Positions 51,980 through 60,951 of a stretch of DNA of 64,000 nucleotides are shown in pieces (within the stretch, counting starts at the first letter, position 1; every line of letters begins with the position of its first letter). This DNA is from Pseudomonas putida (GTDB lineage: Bacteria > Pseudomonadota > Gammaproteobacteria > Pseudomonadales > Pseudomonadaceae): positions 1 through 64,000 of the forward strand of contig NZ_JAETZZ010000016.1 of assembly GCF_022627325.1 (NCBI RefSeq), read 5' to 3'. A model generated the notes under the pieces. It worked only from the letters and a program-made list of their open reading frames with translations. It was not told the origin of the DNA and did no database searches. The translations under genes and the position numbers were made by a program.

Positions 51980-52405
51980 ATGAAAAAGACTGCATCGGCG
52001 ATCTGGCAAGGTGGCCTGAAGGACGGCAAAGGCGTTATTTCGACTGAAAGCGGCGCCCTGAAGCAGAACCCTTATGGTTTCAACACCCGCTTCGAGGGCT
52101 CGCCCGGCACCAACCCAGAGGAGTTGATCGGCGCGGCTCATGCTGGCTGCTTCTCGATGGCGCTGTCGATGATGCTTGGCGAGGCGGGCCTGACCCCAGA
52201 CCGTATCGATACGATCGCTGAGGTGACCTTGGACAAACAGCCCGACGGCTTTGCCATCACTGCTGTGCACCTGGTCCTCAAGGCCAAGGTGCCTGGTGCG
52301 AGCGAAGCCCAGTTCCTTGAGATTGCCAACAAGGCCAAAGCGGGCTGCCCGGTGTCCAAGGTGCTGAACGCGAAGATCAGCCTGGACGCCAGCTTGGTGG
52401 GCTAA
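51980..52405 (+). CDS. osmC: OsmC-type thiol peroxidase
   Basis: A 141-residue OsmC/Ohr-superfamily peroxidase acting on organic hydroperoxides. The two redox cysteines are in GAAHAGCFSMALSMML and AGCPVSKVLNA. The N-terminus KKTASAIWQGGLKDGKGVISTESG matches OsmC more than Ohr. CAGGAGG precedes the ATG. Confidence 0.92.
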   Translation: MKKTASAIWQGGLKDGKGVISTESGALKQNPYGFNTRFEGSPGTNPEELIGAAHAGCFSMALSMMLGEAGLTPDRIDTIAEVTLDKQPDGFAITAVHLVLKAKVPGASEAQFLEIANKAKAGCPVSKVLNAKISLDASLVG

Positions 52406-52478
52406 GCGGCGCAACCGCTTCGGTTTGCTGTAGTCTAAACAGCATCGGCAGCGCAGCTGCCTAACCAGGAGCAGTGCC

Positions 52479-52709
52479 ATGAAACGCGTCGTAATCGCCG
52501 TGTTGGCGTCTCTGCTAGCCACTTCTGCCTCGGCGGCGGTCAAGCCGTGCGAGGAACTGAAGGCCGAGATCGAAGCCAAGATCCAGGCTCAGGGTGTGCC
52601 GTCGTACACGCTGGAGATCGTGCCCAACGCTGACGTCAAGGATCAGAACATGATCGTCGGCAGCTGTGATGGCGGGACCAAAAAGATCATTTATCAGAAG
52701 AACGGATGA
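52479..52709 (+). CDS. DUF1161 periplasmic protein (copy 2)
   Basis: A 76-residue paralogue of the protein at 50502, about 60% similar by eye: signal peptide MKRVVIAVLASLLATSASAA, then VKPCEELKAEIEAKIQAQGV, YTLEIV and VGSCDGGTKKIIY. Both conserved Cys are present. CAGGAG precedes the ATG. The two copies bracket the LLM and osmC genes. Confidence 0.88.
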   Translation: MKRVVIAVLASLLATSASAAVKPCEELKAEIEAKIQAQGVPSYTLEIVPNADVKDQNMIVGSCDGGTKKIIYQKNG

Positions 52710-52748
52710 TCACCGATGGAAACCGGGGCTGGACAGCAGCCCCGGGTT

Positions 52749-53162
52749 TCAGGGAATGCAGAACACATTGCTGGGCTCGTTGACCACCACGGTGCGGCTG
52801 GCGTCATACAAGAGCACTTGCGGTTCCATTACCGGTGCCCGCGCCTCCAGACGGTAACGTTCGCCTGCCTTGAAATCGTCGAAGCGCACGGTCAGGTAAC
52901 ACGTCCGATCCCTGGGCTGGCTCATCATGCCGCCCCCGTAAATTTCATAATCGAAGCGCACCACCAGTTCGTGCTTGCCAGGTGTGACCTGGAAGTAACG
53001 GCCGTCCTCAAGGCGCTTGCCATCGAGCTTGTCCGCCATGATGACTCGGCCGGGCGTGATGGTGTAGAGGTCGACCCAGGCTTGCTTAGGGTCTACGGGG
53101 GGCAAGGGGCTGGCGCATGCCCCCAATGCACTGAGGGCCATCAGCATCATGGGCTGGCGCAT
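52749..53162 (-). CDS. Putative lipoprotein, tandem copy A (137 aa)
   Basis: Unrecognised function. The N-terminus MRQPMMLMALSALGACAS carries a lipobox-like LGAC, so it is probably a lipoprotein. The core has PKQAWVDL, GRYFQVTPGKHELVVRFDYE, CYLTVRFDDFKAGERYRLEA. It shares this layout, length (137 aa) and even the GGGAGTTTC-CCATGCG translation start with the gene at 53218. It is therefore a tandem duplication. Confidence 0.8.
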   Translation of the reverse strand: MRQPMMLMALSALGACASPLPPVDPKQAWVDLYTITPGRVIMADKLDGKRLEDGRYFQVTPGKHELVVRFDYEIYGGGMMSQPRDRTCYLTVRFDDFKAGERYRLEARAPVMEPQVLLYDASRTVVVNEPSNVFCIP

Positions 53163-53217
53163 GGTGAAACTCCCACTTGCGATTCACAAGTTACAAGCAT
53201 AGCGCCGTTTGTAGGCT

Positions 53218-53631
53218 TCAGGTGCGTTGGCAGCCCGCCGGCAGGCCTTGGCCGACCAGTTTTTGCTGGTGGTCATAGAGCTTGATCCAGGGCCGGAAGC
53301 CTATGCTGCCTGCCTGCAGGCTATAACGCTGGCCGGCGCTGAAGTCCTTGAAGGTCAAGTTGAGCTGGCAGTCGCGCCACAACGGTGCCTCGACGGGGCC
53401 GATATTGCTGGGTGTGACCGGGAACTGGTAGCGCACGGTCAGCTCGTGGCTACCGGGCTGGACCTCGAAATAACGGGTGTCAGCCCAATCGCGCTCATCC
53501 ACCTGCACCGCGTGCAGCGAACTCTGGTCATGTGGGGTGAGGTCGATCCACGCTTGGTTCGGGTCCGGGTCTGGCAGGGTCGAACAGGCAGACGTCAGCA
53601 ACAATGAGCCGGCGACGAACAGTGCACGCAT
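53218..53631 (-). CDS. Putative lipoprotein, tandem copy B (137 aa)
   Basis: Paralogue of copy A. Signal MRALFVAGSLLLTSACSTL has a lipobox (TSAC). The core is PNQAWIDLTPHD, TRYFEVQPGSHELTVRYQFP, CQLNLTFKDFSAGQRYSLQA, and it ends with a Cys-containing tail as in copy A. GGGGAG lies seven bases before the ATG at 53631; the longer frame from 53670 is not preferred. The protein is reminiscent of the small PA0060/PA0061-type pair at this locus in P. aeruginosa. Confidence 0.8.
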   Translation of the reverse strand: MRALFVAGSLLLTSACSTLPDPDPNQAWIDLTPHDQSSLHAVQVDERDWADTRYFEVQPGSHELTVRYQFPVTPSNIGPVEAPLWRDCQLNLTFKDFSAGQRYSLQAGSIGFRPWIKLYDHQQKLVGQGLPAGCQRT

Positions 53632-53697
53632 GGCGAAACTCCCCCTTGGCGAGATAGTCTTGGAGTGCATCGGCCGTGAGCGAATGGATAGTCCAAG

Positions 53698-54789
53698 ATG
53701 GTCTGGTTTTTTCTTTTGAAGCGCTCAGGCCCTGGGCCACTCGACCGCGTTTTCAGCACTTTGGTTCCAGTGCTGGGCGCCTTTCTGCTGAGTGGTTGCA
53801 GCAGCCTTGCCTATTACGGGCAGTTGGCCGATGGTCAATGGCAACTGTTGCGTGCACGTCAGCCGGTGGAGCAGGTACTCGCCGACCCGGCCAGCAGCCC
53901 GCAGTTGCGGGCCCGCCTGCAACACGCCGAGCAGGCGCGGCTGTTCGCCAGCAAGCAACTGGGCCTGCCGGACAATGGTAGCTACCGGGTGTATGCCGAC
54001 CTCGGGCGGTCCTATGTGGTGTGGAATGTGTTCGCTACGCCTGAGCTCTCGCTGCAGCCGGTGACGCACTGTTTCCCTGTGGCCGGTTGCGTCGCCTACC
54101 GCGGCTATTACCAACAGGGTGCAGCCCGCGGCGCGGCGGCGGTGATGCGCCAGGCGGGCATGGATGTCTATGTGGCCGGTGTCGAAGCCTATTCGACGCT
54201 TGGCTGGTTCGACGACCCGATCCTGTCATCGATGGTCGGCTGGGGCGATGAGCGCCTGGCCGCGTTGATCTTCCACGAACTGGCGCATCAGCGCGTGTAC
54301 GTGCAGGGCGACACGGCGTTCAACGAGTCCTTCGCCACGTTCGTCGAGCACGAAGGATCGCGGCAATGGCGCGCCGCCCGTGGGCTTGAAGCGAATCAGG
54401 GTGAGCAGAGCCTGCAGCGTGACCAGTTCATACGGCTGATTCTGGCCAGTCGCGAGCGGCTGCAGGCGATCTATGCCGGGCCGCTGGATGACACCCACAA
54501 ACGTGCGGCCAAGCAGGCAGAGTTCGAGCGCTTGAGGCGTGAGTATCGCCAGGTACGAGATAGCCAGTGGGCTGGGGACAAGCGCTATGACGCCTGGATG
54601 TATGGGCCGATGAGCAATGCCAAGCTGTTGCCGTTCGGGCTGTATGACCAATGGGTGCCGGCGTTTGCGGCGGTGTTCCGTGAGGTTGGGGGGGATTGGG
54701 CCCGGTTTTACGAGAAGGTAGAAGCGCTGGGACGGTTGCCGGGCGAACAGCGCAAGGCGAGGTTGGCTCGATTGGTGGCGGGTCAGTGA
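53698..54789 (+). CDS. Lipoprotein zinc aminopeptidase (PF10023 type)
   Basis: A 363-residue predicted membrane-anchored zinc peptidase. The lipobox LLSGC lies near residue 34 after a hydrophobic stretch (STLVPVLGAFLLSGCSS). The zinc motif is HELAHQRVYVQGDTAFNESFATFVEHEG, with HExxH and a downstream Glu. The 'predicted aminopeptidase' family has the same YYGQ...RLARQ start. It is divergent from the tandem lipoprotein pair. Confidence 0.87.
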   Translation: MVWFFLLKRSGPGPLDRVFSTLVPVLGAFLLSGCSSLAYYGQLADGQWQLLRARQPVEQVLADPASSPQLRARLQHAEQARLFASKQLGLPDNGSYRVYADLGRSYVVWNVFATPELSLQPVTHCFPVAGCVAYRGYYQQGAARGAAAVMRQAGMDVYVAGVEAYSTLGWFDDPILSSMVGWGDERLAALIFHELAHQRVYVQGDTAFNESFATFVEHEGSRQWRAARGLEANQGEQSLQRDQFIRLILASRERLQAIYAGPLDDTHKRAAKQAEFERLRREYRQVRDSQWAGDKRYDAWMYGPMSNAKLLPFGLYDQWVPAFAAVFREVGGDWARFYEKVEALGRLPGEQRKARLARLVAGQ

Positions 54790-54808
54790 ACGCTGGGGGC
54801 CGCTATGC

Positions 54809-54830
54809 GGCCCATCGCCGGCAAGCCGGC
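54809..54830 (+). repeat. Single REP unit
   Basis: CCCATCGCCGGCAAGCCGGC is one REP between the aminopeptidase and HAD genes, which converge here. Confidence 0.8.
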
Positions 54831-54845
54831 TAGCTACACGCGCGC

Positions 54846-55496
54846 TCAGGCCTTGATGAACGCCTGATGCATCTCAGCCAAGGTGGCGTAGTGGAAATCA
54901 GGCGTGTGGGCCTTCAATTCTTCGTCGCTGCCGAACCCGTACCCCACTGCCACTGCCTGCACCCCATTGCTGCGCGCCCCGATCAGGTCGTGCTTGCGAT
55001 CGCCGATCATCAGGGTCTGCGCCGGGTCCAGTCCTTCCTCGTCCAGCAGGTGGCGAATCAGCTCGACCTTGTTGGTGCGGGTGCCGTCCAGTTCGCTGCC
55101 GTAAATCACCTTGAAGTGATGATCGAAGGCAAAGTGCCTGGCGATCTCACGGGCGAACTCCCAAGGCTTGGACGTTGCGATGTACAGCGTACGGCCCTGA
55201 CGGTTCAGGTCCTGGAGCAGTTCCGGCACGCCTTCGAAGACCAGGTTTTCGTAGAGGCCGGTGACCCGGAAGCGCTCCCGGTAAAAATTCACCGCCTCCC
55301 ACGCCTTGGCTTCATCGAAGCTGTAGAACTGCATGAAGGCCTGCAGCAGGGGTGGGCCAATGAAGTGCTCGAGCCGCGCCAGGTCTGGCTCGTCGATGCC
55401 CAGTTTGGCCAGGGCGTACTGGATCGAACGGGTAATGCCCAGGCGCGGGTCGGTCAGGGTGCCGTCAAGGTCGAAAAGGATATTCTGCTGGTGCAT
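54846..55496 (-). CDS. HAD-family phosphatase (Gph/PGP-like)
   Basis: A 216-residue haloacid-dehalogenase phosphatase: NILFDLDGTLTDPRLG (nucleophile DLDGT), YIATSKPWEFA, and MIGDRKHDLIGARSNGVQAVAVGYGFG. The layout with an alpha-helical cap fits phosphoglycolate-type phosphatases; substrate unknown. The ATG at 55496 gives MHQQNILFDLDG; the frame from 55520 is longer. It follows the gamma-carbonic anhydrase gene by 20 bases. Confidence 0.88.
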   Translation of the reverse strand: MHQQNILFDLDGTLTDPRLGITRSIQYALAKLGIDEPDLARLEHFIGPPLLQAFMQFYSFDEAKAWEAVNFYRERFRVTGLYENLVFEGVPELLQDLNRQGRTLYIATSKPWEFAREIARHFAFDHHFKVIYGSELDGTRTNKVELIRHLLDEEGLDPAQTLMIGDRKHDLIGARSNGVQAVAVGYGFGSDEELKAHTPDFHYATLAEMHQAFIKA

Positions 55497-55516
55497 GGTG
55501 GTCTCGGTGGTCAGGT

Positions 55517-56065
55517 TCATTCCGGGCGGTCGTAGCCTTCGGCCAGGTGCTGGTCCTTGAGCTTCACGTAGTTACCGGCGCTATAAGGGAAAAAGGCACG
55601 TTCCTTGTCGGTCAGTGGCCGTGCCTGCTTTACCGGGCTACCCACGTACAGGTAGCCGCTCTCCAGACGCTTGCCCGGCGGCACCAGGCTTCCGGCGCCG
55701 ATGATCACCTCGTCTTCGACGATGGCGCCATCCATGATCGTGCTGCCCATACCGACCAGAATGCGGTTGCCCAGGGTACAGCCATGCAGCATGACTTTGT
55801 GGCCGATGGTCACTTCGTCGCCGATGATCAGCGGGAAGCCGTCCGGGTTGAACGGGCCGGCGTGGGTAATGTGCAGCACACTGGCGTCCTGCACGCTGGT
55901 CCTTGCACCGATGCGGATGCGGTGCATGTCGCCGCGAATCACCGTCAACGGCCAAACAGAGCTGTCTTCACCGATTTCCACATCGCCCAGCACTACCGCC
56001 GAGCGGTCGACGAAGGCCCGTGGCCCAACTTTCGGAGTGTGTTGCTGGAAGCTACGAATGGCCAT
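55517..56065 (-). CDS. Gamma-class carbonic anhydrase-like protein
   Basis: A 182-residue left-handed beta-helix trimer. Hexapeptide repeats run through the centre (VVLGDVEIGEDSSVWPLTVIRGD, ILVGMGSTIMDGAIVEDEVIIGAGSLVPPGK), with metal ligands in the HITHAG and IGHKVMLHGC segments. It resembles YrdA/PaaY. The frame continues upstream for 634 codons antisense to prlC; the real start is ATG 56065 (MAIRSFQQHTPKVG). It is divergent from prlC. Confidence 0.92.
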   Translation of the reverse strand: MAIRSFQQHTPKVGPRAFVDRSAVVLGDVEIGEDSSVWPLTVIRGDMHRIRIGARTSVQDASVLHITHAGPFNPDGFPLIIGDEVTIGHKVMLHGCTLGNRILVGMGSTIMDGAIVEDEVIIGAGSLVPPGKRLESGYLYVGSPVKQARPLTDKERAFFPYSAGNYVKLKDQHLAEGYDRPE

Positions 56066-56167
56066 GATAGGGTCTCTCATCTGTGCCGATAGGCAGGCTG
56101 CCTGCTGCGGTCGGCGTCGATTGTAATTAAGATGGGGCAGTGTTTCTTCTGCCAAGGTAGCCAAACC

Positions 56168-58219
56168 GTGAGTGCGAACAACCCGCTTCTGCAGTCTTAT
56201 GATCTGCCGCCCTTCTCGGCGATCCGTGCCGAACACGTGCTGCCGGCGATCGAAGAGATCCTGGCCGATAACCGTAAAGCCATTGCCCAGATCCTCGAAA
56301 AGCAAGGCAAGAACCCCACCTGGGCCGGCCTGGTGCTGGCCATGGACGAGCTCAACGACCGCCTGGGCGCTGCCTGGAGCCCGGTCAGCCACCTCAATGC
56401 GGTGTGCAACAGCAAAGAGCTGCGTGAGGCCTACGAGTCCTGCCTGCCGGCGCTCAGTGCCTACTCTACCGAACTGGGCCAGAACCGCGCGCTGTTCGAG
56501 GCCTATGAGGCTCTGGTCAACAGCCCTGAGGCCGCAGGTTTCGATGTGGCGCAAAAAACCATCCTCGAGCATGCACTGCGCGACTTCCGTCTGTCGGGCA
56601 TCGACCTGCCACCTGCCCAGCAGCAGCGTTACGCCGAAGTGCAGAGCAAGCTCAGCGAATTGGGCAGCCGCTTCTCCAACCAATTGCTCGACGCCACCCA
56701 GGCCTGGACCAAGCACGTTACCGACGAAGCCGCGCTTGCCGGCCTGACCGATTCGGCCAAGGCGCAGATGGCGGCTGCCGCCCAGGCCAAAGGCCTCGAT
56801 GGCTGGCTGATCACTCTGGAATTCCCCAGCTACTATGCGGTGATGACCTACGCCAGTGACCGCGCCCTGCGTGAAGAGCTGTACGCCGCCTACTGCACGC
56901 GCGCCTCTGACCAGGGCCCGAATGCCGGCCAGTTCGACAACGGCCCGGTGATGCGCGAGATCCTCGACCTGCGCCAGGAACTGGCCGGGCTGCTGGGCTA
57001 CAAGAACTACGCCGAGCTGAGCCTGGCCACCAAGATGGCTGAGTCCAGCGACCAGGTGCTGAGCTTCCTGCGCGACCTGGCCAAGCGTTCCAAGCCGTTC
57101 GCCGTGCAGGACCTGGAGCAGCTCAAGGCCTATGCTGCCGAGCAAGGTTGCCCCGAGCTGGCCAGTTGGGACGCCGGCTACTTCGGTGAAAAGCTGCGCG
57201 AGCAGCGCTACAGCGTGTCCCAGGAAACCTTGCGCGCCTACTTCCCGATCGACAAGGTACTGTCCGGCCTGTTCAGCATCGTCCAGCGCCTGTACGGCAT
57301 CGAAATCGCCGAGCTCAAAGGCTTTGATACCTGGCACCCGGACGTACGCCTGTTCGAGATCAAGGAAAACGGCCAGCACGTCGGCCGCTTCTTCTTCGAC
57401 CTCTATGCCCGCGCCAACAAGCGTGGCGGTGCCTGGATGGATGGTGCCCGCGACCGCCGCCGTACCGCGGGTGGTGAGCTGCAAAGCCCGGTGGCCAACC
57501 TGGTGTGCAACTTCACGCCCGCTGCGCCTGGCAAGCCTGCGTTGCTGACCCACGATGAAGTGACAACCCTGTTCCACGAATTTGGCCACGGCCTGCACCA
57601 CCTGCTGACCCGTATCGAGCATGCTGGCGTGTCGGGCATCAATGGCGTGGCTTGGGATGCAGTCGAGTTGCCGAGCCAGTTCATGGAAAACTGGTGCTGG
57701 GAGCCGGAAGGCCTTGCACTGATTTCCGGCCATTACGAAACGGGGGCTGCCCTGCCCCAGGACCTGCTGGACAAGATGCTGGCGGCGAAGAACTTCCAGT
57801 CCGGCATGATGATGGTGCGCCAGCTGGAGTTCTCGTTGTTCGACTTCGAGCTGCACGCCAGCCACGGCGATGGCCGCAGTGTGCTGCAGGTGCTTGAAGG
57901 CGTGCGCGACGAGGTGACGGTCATGCGCCCACCGGCGTACAACCGCTTCCCGAACAGCTTTGCGCACATCTTCGCGGGCGGTTACGCGGCGGGCTACTAC
58001 AGCTACAAATGGGCCGAAGTACTGTCGGCTGATGCCTTCTCACGGTTCGAGGAAGAAGGCGTGCTCAACGCCGAGACAGGCCGCGCCTTCCGCGAGGCCA
58101 TTCTGGCCCGAGGCGGCTCGCGCGAGCCGATGGTGCTGTTCGTCGACTTCCGTGGCCGTGAGCCTTCCATTGATGCATTGCTGCGCCACTGCGGGCTGAG
58201 CGAGGACGCGGCGGCATGA
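56168..58219 (+). CDS. prlC: Oligopeptidase A
   Basis: A 683-residue M3-family zinc metallopeptidase degrading signal peptides and other short peptides in the cytosol. The zinc site is LFHEFGHGLHHLLTR, with GVSGINGVAWDAVELPSQFMENWCWEP supplying the third ligand. The GTG at 56168 gives the usual SANNPLL start and length; the 12 upstream codons are not conserved. Its stop overlaps yheV by four bases. Confidence 0.95.
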   Translation: MSANNPLLQSYDLPPFSAIRAEHVLPAIEEILADNRKAIAQILEKQGKNPTWAGLVLAMDELNDRLGAAWSPVSHLNAVCNSKELREAYESCLPALSAYSTELGQNRALFEAYEALVNSPEAAGFDVAQKTILEHALRDFRLSGIDLPPAQQQRYAEVQSKLSELGSRFSNQLLDATQAWTKHVTDEAALAGLTDSAKAQMAAAAQAKGLDGWLITLEFPSYYAVMTYASDRALREELYAAYCTRASDQGPNAGQFDNGPVMREILDLRQELAGLLGYKNYAELSLATKMAESSDQVLSFLRDLAKRSKPFAVQDLEQLKAYAAEQGCPELASWDAGYFGEKLREQRYSVSQETLRAYFPIDKVLSGLFSIVQRLYGIEIAELKGFDTWHPDVRLFEIKENGQHVGRFFFDLYARANKRGGAWMDGARDRRRTAGGELQSPVANLVCNFTPAAPGKPALLTHDEVTTLFHEFGHGLHHLLTRIEHAGVSGINGVAWDAVELPSQFMENWCWEPEGLALISGHYETGAALPQDLLDKMLAAKNFQSGMMMVRQLEFSLFDFELHASHGDGRSVLQVLEGVRDEVTVMRPPAYNRFPNSFAHIFAGGYAAGYYSYKWAEVLSADAFSRFEEEGVLNAETGRAFREAILARGGSREPMVLFVDFRGREPSIDALLRHCGLSEDAAA

Positions 58220-58497
58220 GCGAGGTAGCTGTGAACAAGACCAAGAAGCGCTTCATCGCTGGGGCGGTCTGCCCGGCGTGCAGCGAGCCGGACAAGTTGA
58301 TGATGTGGAGCGAAGACGACGTGCCGCACCGAGAGTGCGTGGCCTGCGGCTTCACCGACACCTTGAATGAACAGGGGCTGTCGGTACCCAAGGAGCTGGG
58401 GACGCGGGTCAACCACTTGGCGCCCAAGGCGGCGCCGGCCAAGGTACAGACGGTGCAGTTCTTCCCCAATCCCAAGCTGAAGAAACCGGCTGACTAA
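58216..58497 (+). CDS. YheV-family zinc-ribbon protein
   Basis: A 93-residue protein with a four-Cys zinc ribbon (CPACSEPDKLMMW ... RECVACGFTD), the YheV family. The start overlaps prlC, indicating translational coupling; the prlC-yheV pair is conserved in gammaproteobacteria. Function is unknown. Confidence 0.92.
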   Translation: MSEVAVNKTKKRFIAGAVCPACSEPDKLMMWSEDDVPHRECVACGFTDTLNEQGLSVPKELGTRVNHLAPKAAPAKVQTVQFFPNPKLKKPAD

Positions 58498-58679
58498 GGC
58501 TCGCCCGCCTGTGTCGGGGTGGTAGAAGATCAAGGCTCTACCGCTCCGCCAGGCAGGCATGCTCGCCCGCTCGCCCATGAGGCAGGCAATATTGGCCGCA
58601 CCCCAAGCCATGCCACCTACCTGAGTTGGCACGGGCTGGCCTGACCAGAGGTGCTGGCAAGTTGAGCCTTGCCCCTATA

Positions 58680-58695
58680 CTGTTCATCTATACAG
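58680..58695. promoter_or_regulatory. LexA (SOS) box
   Basis: CTGTTCATCTATACAG fits the LexA consensus CTGT-N8-ACAG exactly. It lies 14 bases upstream of the radical SAM gene's ATG and overlaps a larger inverted repeat, CCCTATACTGT / ACAGTATAGGG. As I recall, the P. aeruginosa orthologue PA0069 is in the SOS regulon. Confidence 0.85.
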
Positions 58696-58709
58696 TATAG
58701 GGTTTGGCG

Positions 58710-59768
58710 ATGAATCTTCCAGCACCACCCAAAGGCCGTGGGACGGCGCACAATCCACACAACCGCTTCGCGCCGAGCCATTCGGTGGCGGAGGATGACG
58801 GCTGGTACCTTGAGGTTCCACTTACCCAAGGCACCGAGGTGCGGGTTGAGACGGCCAAGACGATCATCAGCCGCAACACGTCACCCGACCTGCCCTTCGA
58901 TCGCTCCATCAATCCCTACCGAGGCTGCGAGCATGGTTGCATCTACTGCTATGCCAGGCCCTCGCACGCCTACTGGGACTTGTCCCCAGGGTTGGATTTC
59001 GAAACCAAACTGATCGCCAAGACCAACGCTGCCGAGGTACTTGCCGAGCAACTGAGCAAGCCTGGCTATGTGTGCGCCCCCATCAACCTGGGTGCCAACA
59101 CAGACCCCTACCAGCCGATCGAACGTGAGCACCAATTGACCCGGCGCGTGCTGGAAGTGCTGTTACGTTTTCGCCACCCGGTGACCATCGTCACCAAAGG
59201 TTCGCTGATAGTGCGTGACCTCGATTTGCTGGCCGAAATGGCCAGCCAGCGGTTGGTGCGGGTGATGATCAGCCTGACCACGCTGGACGATGGCCTCAAG
59301 CGGGTGCTCGAACCGCGTGCGGCCTCGCCCAAGGCCAGGCTGCGGGCAATCCGAGTACTGCGCGAGGCGGGTGTACCGGTGGGCGTGTTGTGTTCGCCGA
59401 TGATTCCCATGATCAACGACAGCGAACTGGAGCACCTTTTGCAAGCCGCCAAGGAGGCTGGCGCGCAGAGCGCAGCCTACATGATGCTGCGCCTGCCCCT
59501 GGAAGTGGCACCGCTGTTCGAGCAATGGCTGCAGGACCACTACCCGCAGCGCGCCAGCCATGTGTTGAGCCTGATTCGCCAGAGCCGGGGTGGCGAGTTG
59601 TATGACAGCCGCTTTGGCGCGCGCATGCGTGGTGAGGGCGTTTTCGCAGAGCTGCTGGCGCAACGCTTTGCCAAGGCCATGCGCAAGTTGGATTTGGAGG
59701 GGCGGCAGGGGCAAATGCTGGATTGCTCGGCGTTCTGTCCGCCCGGTGGGCAAATGGCATTGTTTTGA
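58710..59768 (+). CDS. SOS-controlled radical SAM protein (PA0069 family)
   Basis: A 352-residue radical SAM protein. The [4Fe-4S] motif is RGCEHGCIYCYARPSH (CxxxCxxC), followed by the TIM-barrel-like core (GANTDPYQPIEREHQLTRRVLEVL, VTIVTKGSLIVRDLDLLAEM) and a C-terminal Cys pair (LDCSAFCPPGG). It has the Rv2578c/SplB-like type of spore-photoproduct-lyase relatives, but its substrate is unknown. The LexA box makes it damage inducible. ATG at 58710 is chosen; the TTG at 58704 has no support. Confidence 0.9.
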   Translation: MNLPAPPKGRGTAHNPHNRFAPSHSVAEDDGWYLEVPLTQGTEVRVETAKTIISRNTSPDLPFDRSINPYRGCEHGCIYCYARPSHAYWDLSPGLDFETKLIAKTNAAEVLAEQLSKPGYVCAPINLGANTDPYQPIEREHQLTRRVLEVLLRFRHPVTIVTKGSLIVRDLDLLAEMASQRLVRVMISLTTLDDGLKRVLEPRAASPKARLRAIRVLREAGVPVGVLCSPMIPMINDSELEHLLQAAKEAGAQSAAYMMLRLPLEVAPLFEQWLQDHYPQRASHVLSLIRQSRGGELYDSRFGARMRGEGVFAELLAQRFAKAMRKLDLEGRQGQMLDCSAFCPPGGQMALF

Positions 59769-60039
59769 CCCTTAATGGGACTAATCCAAGCACATAATCT
59801 TATTCGGAGGTCTTGGCATTTGATGTGTTTTTGCTATTATCCAATTCCCGCCTTATCTATCTGGAACGCCCGTTCTAGAGCCTCCGAATTAAGTTTCAGT
59901 TAAGTTTTCCCCGCTAGCGTAGGAAACCAGTCCACGAAGACTGTGATCTATGGCCTGTGCGTGTCATCTAATTCCTCGCATAGCCAGAATCTTTCACCGG
60001 TAAAATGGATTTACCAACTCACCGTCAAGAGGATGAATC
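59769..60039. other. AT-rich intergenic region
   Basis: About 270 bases with no gene. It is AT-richer than the flanks (GTGTTTTTGCTATTATCC, GAATTAAGTTTCAGTTAAG) and probably carries the carbonic anhydrase promoter. Confidence 0.4.
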
Positions 60040-60759
60040 ATGCCCGTCAAGGACCCATCCAAGGTCGTTCCGCAGGCCCCCGCGGAGAGCGCCGATGCCG
60101 CCCTCAAGCACATCGTCGACGGCTTCCTGCGTTTCCACCATGACGTCTTCCCTGAGCAGCAAGAGCTGTTCAAGAAGCTCGCCACCGCGCAAACGCCGCG
60201 CGCCATGTTCATCACCTGTGCCGACTCGCGCATCGTCCCTGAGCTGATCACCCAGAGCTCGCCAGGCGACCTGTTCGTTACCCGTAACGTCGGCAACGTG
60301 GTTCCGCCGTATGGCCAGATGAACGGTGGTGTTTCCAGCGCCATCGAGTACGCCGTGTCGGCGCTGGGCGTGCACCACATCATCATCTGTGGCCACTCCG
60401 ACTGCGGCGCGATGCGAGCGGTACTCAACCCGCAATCGCTGACCAAGATGCCGACCGTTTCCGCCTGGCTGCGGCATGCCGAAGTGGCGCGTACCGTGGT
60501 CGAGAACAACTGCGCCTGCGGCAGCGAGCACGAAACCATGCAGGTGCTGACGCGGGAAAACGTCATTGCCCAGTTGCACCACCTGCGCACCCACCCGTCG
60601 GTGGCCTCGCGCCTTGCGGCTGGCGAGCTGTACATCCATGGTTGGGTCTATGACATCGAGACCAGCCGGATCGAAGCCTACGATGCCGCCAGCGACAGCT
60701 TCATGCCCCTGGCCGCCGGTGAGCCGGTGCCCTGCGCGACTCCGAGAGGCCGCTACTAA
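60040..60759 (+). CDS. Beta-class carbonic anhydrase
   Basis: A 239-residue zinc enzyme interconverting CO2 and bicarbonate. The zinc ligands and catalytic dyad are in ITCADSRIVPELI (Cys, Asp/Arg) and HHIIICGHSDCGAMRA (His, Cys). The ATG follows AAGAGGA. It is followed by a SulP transporter on the same strand, a pairing that suggests bicarbonate uptake linked to its hydration chemistry. Confidence 0.95.
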   Translation: MPVKDPSKVVPQAPAESADAALKHIVDGFLRFHHDVFPEQQELFKKLATAQTPRAMFITCADSRIVPELITQSSPGDLFVTRNVGNVVPPYGQMNGGVSSAIEYAVSALGVHHIIICGHSDCGAMRAVLNPQSLTKMPTVSAWLRHAEVARTVVENNCACGSEHETMQVLTRENVIAQLHHLRTHPSVASRLAAGELYIHGWVYDIETSRIEAYDAASDSFMPLAAGEPVPCATPRGRY

Positions 60760-60951
60760 GCGACCCATCCAACGCTAGAACCTTGATAGCCGGCTGCACC
60801 CCGCAGGGGTGTGGCGCGGCCTTCGGCTGCCTTGAATTCCCTGACTGCCCTGCCGGCATGCTCGCTGGCGGCCCGCGCCTGCGCGTTTGTCAGGGGCCAA
60901 ATGTGCCCATGGCCAGAGGAAAGGCCATGTGACAGAGAAAGGAGAAACACG

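Noticed and set aside
56066..57967. Upstream extension of the gamma carbonic anhydrase frame (816 codons in total)
   Set aside because: The extension is antisense to prlC; the real start is the ATG at 56065, which matches the family N-terminus.
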